Assembly (NCBI RefSeq): GCF_046630445.1 | Contig: NC_092338.1 | Location: 220,855,501 to 220,919,500 of the forward strand | DNA: 64,000 bases | Direction of reading: 5' to 3' | Origin: Rutidosis leptorrhynchoides | Taxonomy: Eukaryota; Streptophyta; Magnoliopsida; Asterales; Asteraceae | Part shown: one piece after another, positions 1 to 12,500 of the stretch | Layout of the letters: every line of letters starts with the position of its first letter | Numbering within the stretch: the first letter of the stretch is position 1 | Program-made: the position numbers and the translations under genes | The notes under the pieces: generated by a model | What the model saw: the letters and a program-made list of their open reading frames with translations, nothing else | Told to the model about the DNA's origin: nothing | The model's database searches: none

Positions 1-71
1 AGATTCCCATATGGTTTGAAGGTTCGCCACAAATCAGTGATTCCCCAATTGTCCGGAAAGTTAAAAAACAT
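1..71 (-). pseudogene. RRM-like ORF fragment cut by the window edge
   Basis: Read on the minus strand from an ATG at 71, the sequence encodes a stretch of the form FFNFPDNWGITDLWRTFKPYG and then leaves the window. This pattern (F-x-N-F-P, then LWxxFxxYG) resembles the first half of the RRM domain found in ORF1 of plant LINEs and related Asteraceae proteins. Upstream on the same strand (72-230) there is a GA-rich stretch and another ATG followed soon by stops, so either this is a 5' leader of a real gene or a decayed LINE. Only about 23 residues are visible, so the assignment is tentative. Confidence 0.35.
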
Positions 72-269
72 GAACGAAGTTAGATGAATGCCGAATAATC
101 TCAGTAGCCGATCTTGAAGTCCTCCATTGTACCCATTCCGATCAGAACTTGCTCCGCTTCTATCTCTCTCACTCCCAGTTTTCTCTCTCCTCACACTCTC
201 TCTCTCACACACTCACCCATTATAATAATTTTATTGTTTTGTTTGTTTCTTTTTTATTGTGATTGTGTA

Positions 270-451
270 ATTGTATTTCAATTTCGTTAAGTAATCACAA
301 TATTTTGCCTGTTGATATATATGTACTATTATGTGTATTTCGACTTTGTTATCCATAATATTTTTTCAATTGCTATACATGTTTTATGTGTATTTCGACT
401 TTGTTAAGTAACCATATTATTTTGCCTTTTGCTATATAGTATGTTTTATGT
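270..451. repeat. Imperfect tandem repeat, about 60 bp x 3
   Basis: Three imperfect copies each begin with TGTATTTC, continue with a TTTGTTA-like block and a TATTTTGCC or similar block, and end in TTTTATG or TATTATG. The region is AT-rich and I see no coding potential. Confidence 0.5.
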
Positions 452-1900
452 GTTCATTAATTTATTATCACATACAAAATTAATCACACGTAATCACAAG
501 AACATTAAAGAGAACTTACTAGATTGTAGAATCAAATTGAAATTAGAATTTGATAATGAAGCAATAATGCAGTAGGGTTAATCAATTCCATTGTTAATAT
601 CAATAATTCAATGGATGGATTTTCTCTTGAGTAATTGGTGTTCTATAGAGAATTCTTCAATTGATATTATACAGGAAAGCGACTACACCCTCGAATTTAT
701 TGATTAGATATGACAGTTATTTCAATCAAATAATTGTCAACTTAGTTAGGGGTGAATTATTTCATTTAAGTAAATATAAGTGGGCGAATGATAAAGGGCC
801 ACATAGAATAGGGATAATTTTAACATTGTGATTAAGCATACAATTGATAGAGTTACAAAAACTTCATTCTGTTGATAGTTTCGCGTATTCAAAAATGTTA
901 CTATCTGAGACTCTGAGTGTATAATCTCGAGCTCAATATCAATTCGAGCTCATATGTCGTAAGTTGGAATTGCTTTCACAGAAGGACACAAAATGTATAA
1001 TGTCAAATAAAACGAAAGAGATGTTATTTGCTAAACAATAAGAAAAGACTGACAGTACATCATCACTCCCGAGTTTGATTTGACTTATTCATACATATCG
1101 TGTCAAACTATATTCAATATACTTCTTGAGACTTTTGAACTCGTAGTTGCATTCAGGGCATCTTGAATTGACTAGAGAGTTCCGAACTCATAGTCGCATC
1201 GAGACATCTCCACCAGGCCCAATGTAGGTTCTTCAAATAACCCGATTTTGAAACTCGTTGTGTAATTCAAAACATATCGGATCGACCAACGAGTTCCAAA
1301 CTTGGGGTCGTGTCAAGGCATCTTCGCCACGCGTAGTGGGAAGCTTCTTAAAACAATTGAAGTTCGAAAATTATAGCATAATTCGATTATGCATAATTGA
1401 ATAATTTTGATTGCTAGTTCATTGCCACATCATTATTCTTGAATTGTTCAACTCCAGAATAATGCTTACGATGATATGAAAATTTCAACTTTTTTATGAC
1501 ATATTAACCAATAATACAATTAATTAATACGAAGTAATAAAAAAAACAAAATAGTAATCTAGCCGTAACCTTTCCATCTCAATCTCCGCCACAACAGTTA
1601 TATCAAAGACGCGACTCAAGTTTAGTGCCAATGGCGTCCTCGTCATATTGGTAAAATGGACTAAACATGATCCTATAGTAATAGTTTATCATTTTTGATG
1701 GTGGATCTATCTTTGTTTTTGTTTTCTAAAGATGTAAGTACTCACATACCCATATAAATATATACTTACTTTCAGTGGTTGATTTAGTAATTATTTTCAA
1801 TGGATGCAAAATGTTATAAAAAAAACAAAAGAATGGGGAAAATGTCGAAGTTTAACATATAAATACACTAAACGTCGAATTTAACATGTAAATACACTAA
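452..1900. other. AT-rich intergenic DNA, nothing recognised
   Basis: No coding region or RNA gene seen. Around 1131-1335 there are three loosely similar modules (GTTC-AACTC, then a GTCGCAT/GTCGTGT block, then a GGCATCT block) spaced roughly 65 and 110 bp apart, possibly an old tandem repeat. The rest is featureless AT-rich sequence. Confidence 0.5.
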
Positions 1901-1904
1901 AATA

Positions 1905-2465
1905 AGATTGAGTCATCGGGGACGACTTACCCCACTTGACCCTTCATGGGAGATGAAAACGTGGGAGTTTAAAGATGCATGGGAGTTTTTGAAAGACAAA
2001 CCGAAGTGGCTTGCGCCTACTGCGGTTGGTGGAGCTGTTTATGTAGAGGTGTGCGCGATGAGGATGAGGAAGACACGGTCCAAACAATTGATATCACGGA
2101 TGATCGTCCTGATAATGTGTTTCAGGTGATGATCCGATTGAAAGGCCCATTGGAAGGAATCGAGCAAAGAAGCGGCTAGGACTTCCATATCTTCTGATGC
2201 ATCGCAAAGCTCTCGTTCAACAAACTCTTCAAAATTTGAGGAGTTATGTGAACAAGTTAACGCGTACAAGACCGAAGTTGCAAAGAAAAAGCTTGAACAA
2301 ATGGACACAATCATCAAGGCGGAATGTATGAAAGCCACACTCGAAACCACAAAATGAATTTCGTCCTTGGACATCTCAAACATAAGGAACCCGAAGAAAA
2401 AGAAACGTTGCTTGAAGATGAAGAAGACATTGCTCGCAGAGTACGGCGACTTAATTCGATTGTCG
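1905..2465 (+). pseudogene. Decayed NAM-associated / Harbinger-associated Myb-like protein gene
   Basis: In one frame 1905-2129 reads EFKDAWEFLKDKPKWLAPTA, matching the FxxCWxxLKDxPKW signature of the Myb/SANT-like proteins often mis-annotated as glutathione transferase T3-like. In other frames 2125-2170 reads DDPIERPIGRNRAKKR, 2178-2355 reads a Ser-rich linker then KFEELCEQVNAYKTEVAKKK, and 2352-2468 reads a Glu-rich tail ending near LNSIVG. This is the domain order of the NAM-associated C-terminal region (PIGR-AK, Ser-rich, coiled coil). The pieces lie in different frames and internal stops occur, so it is not a functional gene. These proteins are typically linked to PIF/Harbinger transposons in plants; no transposase is visible here. 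Confidence 0.55.
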
Positions 2466-2499
2466 GATGAGGACGGCGACGAGTAGTTTTAATATTTAT

Positions 2500-2761
2500 A
2501 TTATTGAATTTTTCAAATTTTAGGACTTTTTAGAAATTAAGTTAGGTCTTTTTAATTATTGTAATTTTTTATTTTAGGGCTTTATGTAATCGTATTATTA
2601 TTTTTTATTTTAGTGTGTTTTATTAAATTAATTTGTTTTTATAATTACAAAATAATAATATAACTAATTAAACAAAATAAATTAAAATAAAGAAAAATTA
2701 AAATACCCCACCCCTACCCAGTAACATGCACTCAACACGCGACCCACTAGTTACTAGTTTA
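2500..2761. other. AT-rich spacer
   Basis: Very AT-rich sequence between the pseudogene and the solo-LTR-like element. Nothing supported is seen. Confidence 0.5.
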
Positions 2762-4146
2762 CCAGCTGTAACATCCCGTTTTTCTTCATACATGTCCGAG
2801 GTACGTAATTGATCTTTAGAATGTTCATACTTGGTTGTATAATTGTATAAAGATGTTTGTACGATGCGTGTATGAAGGGTACCAAGCATGCACGTGTTAC
2901 TTGTTCGTATGTCGAAGAAAACTGAATGTTGTTTGAGTTACAAGGTGTGTACGTACCTTTTCGACCCCAAATAAAGTTTGAGTTGATGTTTTAAAACCTT
3001 ACCATTAGAAAGGAAATGTTATTACGTTTCCAACGATATTTGATTCATCGAAAACGGAGTTACGGTCAAAAAGTTACGACCAAAACAAGTTCAAAAACCG
3101 GGAAAAAGTGTGCCAGACGCAAATTGCGGCTGCCAGGCGCAATTTGCGGCTGACTGGGGGTCAAAAATACATTCAGGACCCAAATGGGCGCATTTGGGCG
3201 GCCGTTTTTGCGGCCTGGGCGTAAATTGCGGCCAGCAGGCGCAATTTGCGGCTGGGGACGGGATTTTGATGATTTTCTTGATATTTTGAGTTTTAAATCA
3301 AGGGTAGTTCCGTCTTTTCGCGTATAGATCTGATTGGGACATTAAATCTCAACCACTTATCCATTCTTATTCATTTCTTTTCCATTTTCTTTCTCTATTT
3401 CCTCTCAAAACATAAAACCCAATTGAATTCAAAGTGAGATTTGAGAGTGGAGATTTGTGAATCAAACCTTGGAGCAAGAATTAAAGTTGTTCTCCTTGTT
3501 CTTAGCTACAAGAGGATAGTGTTGGTAAGTCTTAACTCCATATTTTGAGTTTTAATTAATTTGTGCTAGGGTTTGGTTCATTTGGAACTTGTAAGACCCA
3601 TTTGGGGTAATATGGGTGGATTTGGGTTATGTTGATGAAAGGAAAACCCTAATAGCTACAATCTAGGGTTTTGGTCAAATGAAATGAGATTTGTAAGTTT
3701 TAATTGTGTTGTTAAGCACTAAAAGACTTGTTAAATGTTGAAAGAATGGTAAATGGGTTAAGTTGACCAAATTTGTAGGTATTAAGTGTTGAAATGGGTC
3801 AAACTAGTAATGTTGACCTACTTTGGGTGAAATGGGTATGAATTACCCTAAGTTTGTGTTGGTTTAAGTTAGTAGACTTTAAATCGCTAGTTTTAGTGAT
3901 TTAACATGTGTCTTGGCCAATTAAGGGCGGTTTTGGTGTAGTGGAGTTATTTAATGCAAATTGGGTCATTAAATGCTCAAGTGTAAGTAATGTGGCTAGT
4001 TCTACTAGTTTGTGTATTGAAAGTGTACTTAATGTATTAGGTACATTGCTTTGAAGTTCGGAAGTGCATAATCATCATCCTTGTGTCAAGGTGAGTGGAA
4101 TAATTATGCGTGTACGTATATAATGTATTTATTTGTGTGGTATGAA

Positions 4147-4403
4147 TGTGGAATTGTCTCGGTGTTCAAGACACCACATTCTAAGTAACGAGTAGTATTG
4201 TCGCGGTGTTCAAGACACTACTCATTGTTTGATTGACATGTGGTATTGTCGCGGTGTTTAAGACACCATATTATCATGGGAGTGGATGCCGCGGTGTTCA
4301 AGGCACCACTCATTGTTTTGATTGACACGTGGAATCGTCGCGGTGTTCAAGACGCCACATTATCATGGGGGTGAGTTAGTCGCGTTGTTCAAGACATCAC
4401 CCG
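4147..4403 (+). repeat. Minisatellite with a hairpin in each unit
   Basis: About six units of roughly 45 bp, each centred on GTCGCGGTGTTCAAGACACC or a close variant. The core GGTGT-TCAAG-ACACC is a perfect 5-bp stem with a 5-base loop. Spacers alternate between a CTCATTGTTTGATTGACA type and an ATTATCATGGG type. It lies inside element A about 300 bp before the conserved AGCTTACCCCTCTCGTTG block. Confidence 0.75.
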
Positions 4404-4768
4404 GGGGATTAGTGATTACGCGGTGATTAAGTAACACTAATGGATGTTATGAACTCCGATGGTCTTTTACGAGTACCGTTCCCTTGTACGATTAGTTAAC
4501 CATGGTTGTGCGAATGTGTATTTAGCATATTAAATTGTGAACTATATGCTATTATCGATGCTAGCTTCTTGTGAATTGCGGATCTTGGTTTATGCTTAAT
4601 GTTTGCATAGTTGTCGAATTGCTAGCTTGTGTACAGTATTGTGTAAGTGATTGCAAGTAAGTAGGTTGTATATGAACATGTATAATTATTGCATTCACTA
4701 AGCATTAGCTTACCCCTCTCGTTGTTTATCTTTTTAGATGCAGGCGCGGATAAAGGGAAGGGGGTTAT

Positions 4769-7321
4769 TGTAACGACCCGACCAAAACCGTTATTGACAG
4801 CGCCGTTAACTTAGGTCCCGTTGCGTGGTCGTAGTCCCTATATGAGACTCGTTTGACCAAAATTATGTCGCATTCATTTGAAAGGTACAAGACTTGCAAG
4901 TTTAGTTTACAAAACCGTTCGACAACAAGTCTAAGTTTACAAAAGTCATAAAGTATAAATGAAATAACTTGCGACATAATTAGTTTAAAAACACAGTTGC
5001 TATAAATAGCGTAAGTATGTAAACAAAAGTTTGAATCCAAAAGTGCTATCCCTAGCGTATGCATGCATGGTTGACTCCAATCAAGTAATCAAAGAGTGCG
5101 GAAGCATGTATCAAGTAGCCAAGTATGAACCTGAGAAAACATGTAGAAAACTGTCAACGAAAAAAGTTGGTGAGATCATAAATGTATTTGTAAAAGTATA
5201 TTTTGAACCACAATAGTTTGTATAGATGATTATCCAAATCGTATTTATTCCGAAGAATGTAGTTTGTATTGCGAGCACCCAATTACCAAAGCTTAACTGA
5301 ATCTTCCCTCTGAATTTTGAATATAGTGTTAGAACATACACTATGCACGTTGAAATTATATTTCATCCACTAACGGTAGCGAACCGTCTGAATGAGGGTT
5401 CGTTAAACCCGTATGGCCACACAACATAATCACTCGCTTACACTTACACCCTGCAAGTGGAACTAATGATAATTGGATTGAGGACTTTTGTTCTAACTCG
5501 CCTGTATCTTTGTATTCGTATTTGTGTTCAAAGTATAAAAGTATGAAAAGTATATATACATGTGAAATGTATATAAGTATGTAATGTATATGTTTCTCAG
5601 CCCACGATTTAAAAGAATAAAAGTATTTGCAAAGGTGGGACTATGATCTCACCTCGAGTGCACGAGTATAAAAGTACTTCACAAAGTAACGTATGCATGA
5701 TAGTTGCTTAGCCTTGACCTAAACAAGTAAGTTGTATCAATTAACCGGTTACGACACAAGGTCGGGTGAAATGCGTTCAATTAGTCCTATGGCTCGTTAC
5801 GACTCGATTAAATATAGCATGTGAATCAATTTGTCAAGTTTCATACAAGAATCACGTATAAAAGCATGTTAGAACGATTGCATAAAAGTTTGGTTAAGTT
5901 TGACTAAAAGTCAAACTTGGTCAAAGTCAAAGTCAACGGGGTCGGGTCGGGTATCCGAAAATTTTCCCATGATGAGAAATCATTTATGAGCAGAATGGCC
6001 AAGTTTCATGTTAATCGGAGTTACGGTTAAGCGGGAAACATTTTGTGAAAGGAAAAATAAAAACAAAAATGAGCTGGGCATATGCGCGGCGCGCAATGGG
6101 TTGCGCGGCGCGCACCCAAGTGTAAATCCTGGTCAGAACTTAACCACGAAGGCAAACATCTGGGATTTCTAATTCTGCGCGGCGCGCGGGTATATGCGCG
6201 GCGCGCAATACCTGGGAAACATGCAGTTTGCAAAAAATGGTCCAAGTCACGAACCAAAACTCAAATTAACATATTTCATGATCCGCAAACAATTAGAACA
6301 TGTATCTTATATCATCGGAAAGGTATTTTGACAAGGAATACAACTAACCACTTTTCATCAAGCAAAAACATTATTTACAATAACCGAAAACTCGTCAATT
6401 GATCAAGAAAGGTTTATTTTCAAAGTTTCAAGTTCGTAAAACGTATTTTATGATTCGGGAATCCAATTTACACATACGATATGCCGTTTTGAAGGTAATG
6501 AAGCATACATTACTACTAAACACTAACAATTAACATTTCATGGCATTCAAGCATCAAAAGTTCATGTCAAGAACTATCAAACCCTAGTCAAACATCATAA
6601 AATCATTAATCGGGTTTTTGAAGTTTTCTTAATCAACCTACACATCAAAATGTGGCTAATGATACTAGTAACACAATTAAAACATGCACTTTAACAATTA
6701 AACAACATTTAATCATCCAAAATCAAAAATTAAGCACACCCATTTCAAAGTTCATACTAGTTACTCTAAATCAACAAATCGAGCAAACAAAACATATATT
6801 CATATTATACACGAGCCATAGACACTAACTAACACAATTTCAAGTCAAAAACACGAATTTAAAGAAAATTAGAGTTTTAGAAATGTTACCCAAACGAGAT
6901 GAAGTTGGTATCAAATTGTAGAGGATGAAGAGAGGATTCCAAATATGTAATTTGTTTTGTTGCTAGCTCCCTAAACCGAATTTAGATGATGATTTTGTGT
7001 TTGAGGTTTTGAGAGAATAAAAATGGAAGTAATGAAATGGGGAGGTTGGAATGAATGGAGGAGGGTGAAGGTTGACTAGTTGACCTAGTCATCTCTTTGC
7101 CCTCTAGGCAAGTTTAGTCCCTCAAGTTTCAAAGCGGGTGCGGGAATTAACCAAACGAATATTTTAAAAACGCTCGTGTAAACGAGTGATGTTATAATTA
7201 AATAACGAGAATATTATGAACGTTTGTTAACGGAATCTACGAATATAAATAACGAAAGATATTATTTAAAAAAAAAAGACAGTGTTAAAATAATTTTAAC
7301 GGAAAAACGCGGGATGTTACA
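4769..7321 (-). mobile_element. Solo-LTR-like element B nested in element A
   Basis: It begins TGTAACGACCCG and ends CGGGATGTTACA, with the 5-bp target duplication GTTAT at 4764-4768 and 7322-7326. Length is 2553 bp. It holds no gag-pol. A GC-rich cluster of GCGCGGCGCGC motifs lies at 6083-6210. The strand is uncertain: I infer minus because the CT-rich leader-like region and the GCG cluster then have the same order as in element A. Because it interrupts A and has a clean duplication, B inserted after A. Confidence 0.75.
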
Positions 7322-7819
7322 GTTATTGGATACTAGTTCCCCGTGTTGGATTATTGCGAAGCTTTTGGAAGTTGACCTAACGTTTTGGATAGTTTAGCCC
7401 CAAACCATGCTCGAAGTATCGTTTGGATTATAAACTATCATTTGTAGTGGGTCGAACTTATATTAAACTTAATTAATGGCCCTCGTGCCTTGTAAACATT
7501 TAATTTGTGGTACGTTTTAAATGGAACTTGTGGAATGGTTTACATATTTAATTGGCGCGTAAATGTGTATTAAAAGAAAAATTATCGTATGGAATACGGG
7601 TTGGGTTGTTTCACCAGCACGCACATCAAGCACCCTACCCTCATCCAGCAACACGCGAACACGCCTCGAAGGGTTAAAGATGGTCTTATAAGTGAAATGC
7701 TTGCTTTTAAAAAAAAATTTAATTTTAACTCTAATGTTAACTTTAATTTTAATTCTAAATTTTGATTTTAATATTAATAATTAAATTAACAATAATTAAT
7801 TAATATTAATAATATATTT

Positions 7820-9060
7820 TTTTTGCGAAAAACGAATTATTATAAATAAATAAAAATAGATCCGATGATCTAGGGCGTTACATGAGTTGTTACATTGACA
7901 GATATGAATTTGTTTGACGTTACCCTATTACAATTACATTAGTACAACAATAATAATCGAGAAAAAATCCCCGATACAACCACAAACGATGAACAGAAGC
8001 TGATGCTTCCTTGAGGTAACCGCCGTCTAGACCACCGAATCCTGAAAAAAGTCCTCACCTGAATCGAAGTCAGCATCGACGAACAACAATCCACGAGCCC
8101 ACCCACCAAACCGCATCAACCCCAAACAAATAACATTGAACCCAAACCGTTCGCCGGGCAACCCAAGAACACCCACCTCGAGACCGCATCAACCAGCAAC
8201 CCAAATCATAATCCCGTTAGTCAGCACAACCAAGCAAACCCAACAACAATCAGCTCGGAAACCCTAACCTGTCAAAGCCCTACCATCCTGAAGATCGGGC
8301 ACCAACTGAGAAAACTACTCCAGGAGACCAATCTTTTGGCGCTAAACAACTCTAAAGTCACTAAGGCGGCAACAACATCGGACCGTTCCGAACCGAAACC
8401 GGCGACGAGGAAGATGGAGCGAGCGGGATCGAACCCAACAAAACCGCCAAGGGCCAAGCGAACCTAAAGCCCACAACACCAAACAAGCCCATACAAATCC
8501 CAAACTACCTAGCAGAAAAAAAGCCCAAGCCAACAAACTAGCCCGGCCCATTAAAAGGTCCAACAGTCACCTGTCAAAAAGACCGGCCAGATCGCCGGAC
8601 TCCGGCGAGCACATCCAATGAAGCAGACCCAAGGAGGTGAGAAGAGGGTGTAGCAAAACCGCCATTTTTGTAAAAAAGATACGAAAGAAAAAAGAATCAC
8701 CATCACAACCCCAAATAGTCCAAAAAGACGGAAATTCGGCCAAAATTCCGGTCACCCCACAAATCCGGTCACAGAACACAAAGTGTTCATCGCCTGCAAC
8801 CGACTAAGGGGAAGCCACCGGAAGAGACCTCCGTCACATATGAAGACCAGACCAAGGAGAAGGCTTACCGACGAAAAAAAAAAGCAAGATCCAAAGCACA
8901 AGAACCATATCCGCGTTATTCAGAGTGGAAGGGATGAAACCTTACCATTCGCCGCCTGAAAACGAGAGAAAGGACCACGAAGTCGATGTAAAAAGTTAGA
9001 TCCACCGGAAAAGCTATGGAGCAGACGGATCGGGGAAAGAGGAAGAAAAGCAAGTAAAGA
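7820..9060 (-). mobile_element. GC-rich LINE-like retroposon without an ORF
   Basis: On the minus strand this 1.2-kb GC-rich block ends in a tail (7820-7850) of the form AATAATTCGTTTTTCGC followed by eight A, the style of a plant LINE 3' end. The 5' part (8900-9060) is CT/GC-rich like a LINE 5' UTR. Open frames at 8272-8779 are short and look fortuitous. Candidate target repeats (ATTAATAATA on both sides) lie in AT-rich sequence and carry little weight. I infer a non-autonomous LINE derivative. Confidence 0.45.
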
Positions 9061-9061
9061 A

Positions 9062-9145
9062 CAAAATTATAATTATAATTAATAATTAATAATAAGTAAT
9101 AAGTAATAAGTATAAGTAATTAAGTAATAATAGTAATAAGGAAAA
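9062..9145. repeat. AT-rich simple repeat
   Basis: Short degenerate ATAATTA and AAGTAAT repeats immediately upstream of the SCAR promoter region. Confidence 0.6.
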
Positions 9146-9396
9146 CATTAAGTTAGAAGGAAAAACAGGTAACTGTAAAAAGGTACGTAATTTAAAATGA
9201 CACCTCAACGAACATTGATACCCCTCGGAACCAAAATATTGCTTGTAGAGTTGGCAATGTCGTCGTTTCCATTGGGTGTTATTATTGATTTTAAATTTTA
9301 ATTAAATAATTTTTTATTTTTATTTTTAAATTTCAACTCAGATTTCTTTGGGTCACCATTACCAAAACAAGCAGTTAACCTGCCTCAATCCACTCA

Positions 9397-9397
9397 C

Positions 9398-9441
<44 letters not shown>
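9397..9441 (+). repeat. CT microsatellite in the SCAR 5' leader
   Basis: An uninterrupted CT run about 155-200 bp upstream of the SCAR start codon, followed by further CT-rich sequence. CT runs are common in plant 5' leaders and core promoters, so transcription probably starts near here. No convincing TATA box was found. Confidence 0.7.
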
Positions 9442-9444
<3 letters not shown>

Positions 9445-9596
9445 AAAATACTTCATTCAATTTTCTCTCTCTTTCATTCATCGCATTAAATTGTTGCAGT
9501 TTACTGCAATCTGTATATCTATACTGGTTGAATACCAAAGGGACTTGAAATTTGTTTGTACGAATTTATAGAATTTATAATTACGGTAATAAGAAG

Positions 9597-12500
9597 ATGC
9601 CGTTGGTGAGAGTGGAGGTTAGAAATGAATATCGTTTAGGAATGCCGGAGCTATACACCGGAATCGATACTGAAGATCCTAAGGCGGTGCTTGACGGTGT
9701 CGCCGTCGCTGGACTCGTCGGACTCCTCCGTCAATTAGGCGATCTAGCCGAGTAATTATTATACTATATTCCCTTACTTCATGTTTTATGTTCTCTGAGT
9801 AATAATAATTAGGTTAAACTCAAGTTGGTATTTTGACTTACTCTTAGAATTTGTGCTATGATGTTGAATTTCGTGAGGTTTAATGCAGAAGAAAACATTT
9901 GAAGTGATAATTAGTGATATGATATGAAGTGTTTTTAGCTAATAGATTCAGGTTTTTGAATATGTTGACGTTGTACGTGAGTTTTTATTCTGCTTTTATA
10001 TGAATTGACAGTTGTTTCTGCCCAAGTGTTTTTTGCTATATGATAACTGGCCCCAAATGAAAAGTGTCCTTGTCATTATTTTCATGTTTGTGTAGTGGTT
10101 GGGAGTGTATTTTATTTTATTATTTTATTTTTTTTGAAAGAGTTTTAGCTGTTTTCTTTTGCATTCTATGTGTAAAGTGCTTTATTTTTGTTATGGTGTA
10201 CTTCTAGTGAGTGTTTGCTCATATGAAGTTATAGAAAGAGATGAATCATCAAGGGTTACGACCCTCAGATCCCTGCAAGAGGCCTCATGTTAAAATCTTG
10301 TGGTGGCCCAGAAAGGGTTAGGAAACGATCATGGATTAATATGGTTAGGCCGCTTACAACAGAGTAAAAATACTCGCCCTCTTGGGTAACCCGAACAGAG
10401 AAGACCTCATCACTTTTAGTTTATAAAAGCCATGGAACTAATAAATGACATTAGATGTGAAAACCTACACTGAAATTTTATCAAAAATAAGTCAGAATGT
10501 TATATTAAACTATTAATCTAGTCTTGTTGTGGATGGTCATTGTTTTTATAAGGTATCTCGATCTTGATCGTTTTCTAATATGCACAAGAACAAGAATTGA
10601 TTGGGATCTTACAAAATTATGCCCGGCAATTGAGAACCATACTCTCAAATTTGGGTCAATTGGGTCAAGCTTTCGGGTCAACTGTGTCTTGACCCGTTAC
10701 CCAAACCTACCCAACTTGACCCGTTTGCCAGGTATAGTATAAATACTCCTCTCAAGTTAATAATTTCTACCATGTGATCTTAGCGAATGACTTTGCAGTC
10801 ATTGGCTAATTCTTTTATTGACAATGACATGAGTTCTAATAGGATGACCATGCTATAGCTGAGACTTCTATATAGCTGAGACTTCTATACTCCTATCTGA
10901 TTCAGTTAAGAGTATCCTATTGAATGATGTCATTAACACCCTAGGTTAGCCCCCGCTTCTCAGTTTACTTGTGTTATGATAAATGCTTCCCATGCAATAC
11001 AACATGGCCATGAAAAGTCGTACCGTGTACATCAGCATGCAAATTAGACTGCAACCTGAAATAACATTCATGAGATGCAATGGATACGAAAGGCATTTCA
11101 GTATAGGGCCTTAGTATTTGTATCATCTTTATGTGCTAGAAAATGATTATGCGTGGGGAAGCACCTGGTGATAGAAAGGAATTGTTTAGGTTGAAATAGA
11201 AATACATACATATCAAATTTACAACAACAACAACAACAACAAAAAAACCCAATACCACATAAGTGGTGTATGGGGGAGGTGAGATGTAGACAATACTTCC
11301 CCTATTCGAGAATAAAGACAAGTCATTTTTCCACCCAGAGTGAAAACACTCACAAAAGTAGAGAAAGTCATCCCTCTCTCTATTCGACGGATAAGGAGAT
11401 TGCTTCTGAGTGGACCTCCAGCCAATAACTAGGAAAAAAAAATTTAAAAAAAAAATTAAAAATAAAATTGAGACGCCATGAAAATGGTAAAATTAAATTT
11501 CCATGGGTTTTAAATACATGTCAAATTTAGTTGATGTAAAACCTTACATGTCAAATTTGGGATTTATGTGCTAAAGATATGAGCCATCATCGAGATTGTG
11601 TGCCTGTTTATTTGATCGTTGGATATTATTATTATTGACTTATAATCTGAGATTTATGTTTTCCATGTAAAGATTTGCAGCAGAAGTTTTTCATGGATTA
11701 CAAGAGCAAGTGCTAATTACATCTTCTAGAAGTCATAAATTGGTTGAACGAGTACACAACATTGAAGCTGCACTCCCTCCTCTAGAGAAAGCTATTTTGG
11801 CACAAAGGAGTCACTTGCATTTTGCTTACACAGCTGGTAATTAAAGTCTGTATATATTTATTGTTAGTTTTCTCAAAGTATTATGCAATGCTGCGTTTGT
11901 TTTATCTAATGTTTGCGGTAACACATATTTCACAGGTTCTCACTGGCATACTCGAATTAGAACTGAACAAAATCATTTCATATATAGTGATTTACCACGA
12001 TGTATTATGGACTCTTATGAAGATTGTAGTGATCCTCCACGTCTGCACAAGCTTGACAAGTACAAGTGTCATTTGATATCTTCTCATTGTAGTTTTATTT
12101 TATTACAAGTAGAATGTTAGGTGCCTTATGGGTCATGGTTAACTTTCAGATTTGATGTCGGGGGACCCGGAGCTTGCTTTAGAAGATATTCTGATCCAAC
12201 TTATTTTAAACGAACTTCTTCTGGCCCTTATGAACCACATCTTCAAAGTCTCCCGAGACAAAAGAAGGCTCGAAGAAACAAGGTATGTTTCATTAGCCAC
12301 ATAGGACATCTGTACTATAAATTAGATAGGTTGAACATCAAGTTCAATTATTAATATCATATATCGAGTAACTTTACTGTATCGTCATTCAAACTACTGA
12401 TATGCTGAATGTCGAGTTTTATTTCTATCGAAAGGAAAAAAAATGAACAGGTCGTAGAAAGTTTTGGACTTTTAAATCTTATGTATCCCACTTTCTTAAT

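Larger units (their letters stand above)
2767..7613 (+). mobile_element. Solo-LTR-like element A, interrupted by element B
   Basis: The element begins TGTAACATCCCG and ends GGGTTGTTTCA, and is flanked by the 5-bp direct repeat CCAGC (2762-2766 and 7614-7618). TG..CA ends plus a 5-bp target duplication are the hallmark of an LTR. Without the nested element B and its duplicated GTTAT, A is about 2.29 kb. There is no gag-pol, primer site or second LTR, so a solo LTR is the simplest reading. Its ends match in style those of the chromovirus LTR at 21821, read in the element's sense (TGTAGTGACCCG..GGGACATTTCA). It contains GC-rich TTGCGGC-type blocks (3100-3250), six hairpin-bearing minisatellite units (4147-4403) and the block AGCTTACCCCTCTCGTTG (4708-4725) shared with element C. 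Confidence 0.75.

Noticed and set aside
6082-6402. 106-residue plus-strand ORF with Arg/Ala-rich start
   Set aside because: Driven by the GCGCGGCGCGC cluster in a solo LTR; no domain.
8272-8779. Three overlapping minus-strand ORFs of 61-73 residues in GC-rich DNA
   Set aside because: They lie in a LINE-like untranslated region; long frames are expected from GC content and none has a domain.
10230-10430. SINE-like or tRNA-like relic in SCAR intron 1
   Set aside because: Some B-box-like words and codon-free repeats, but no clear ends, tail or duplication.
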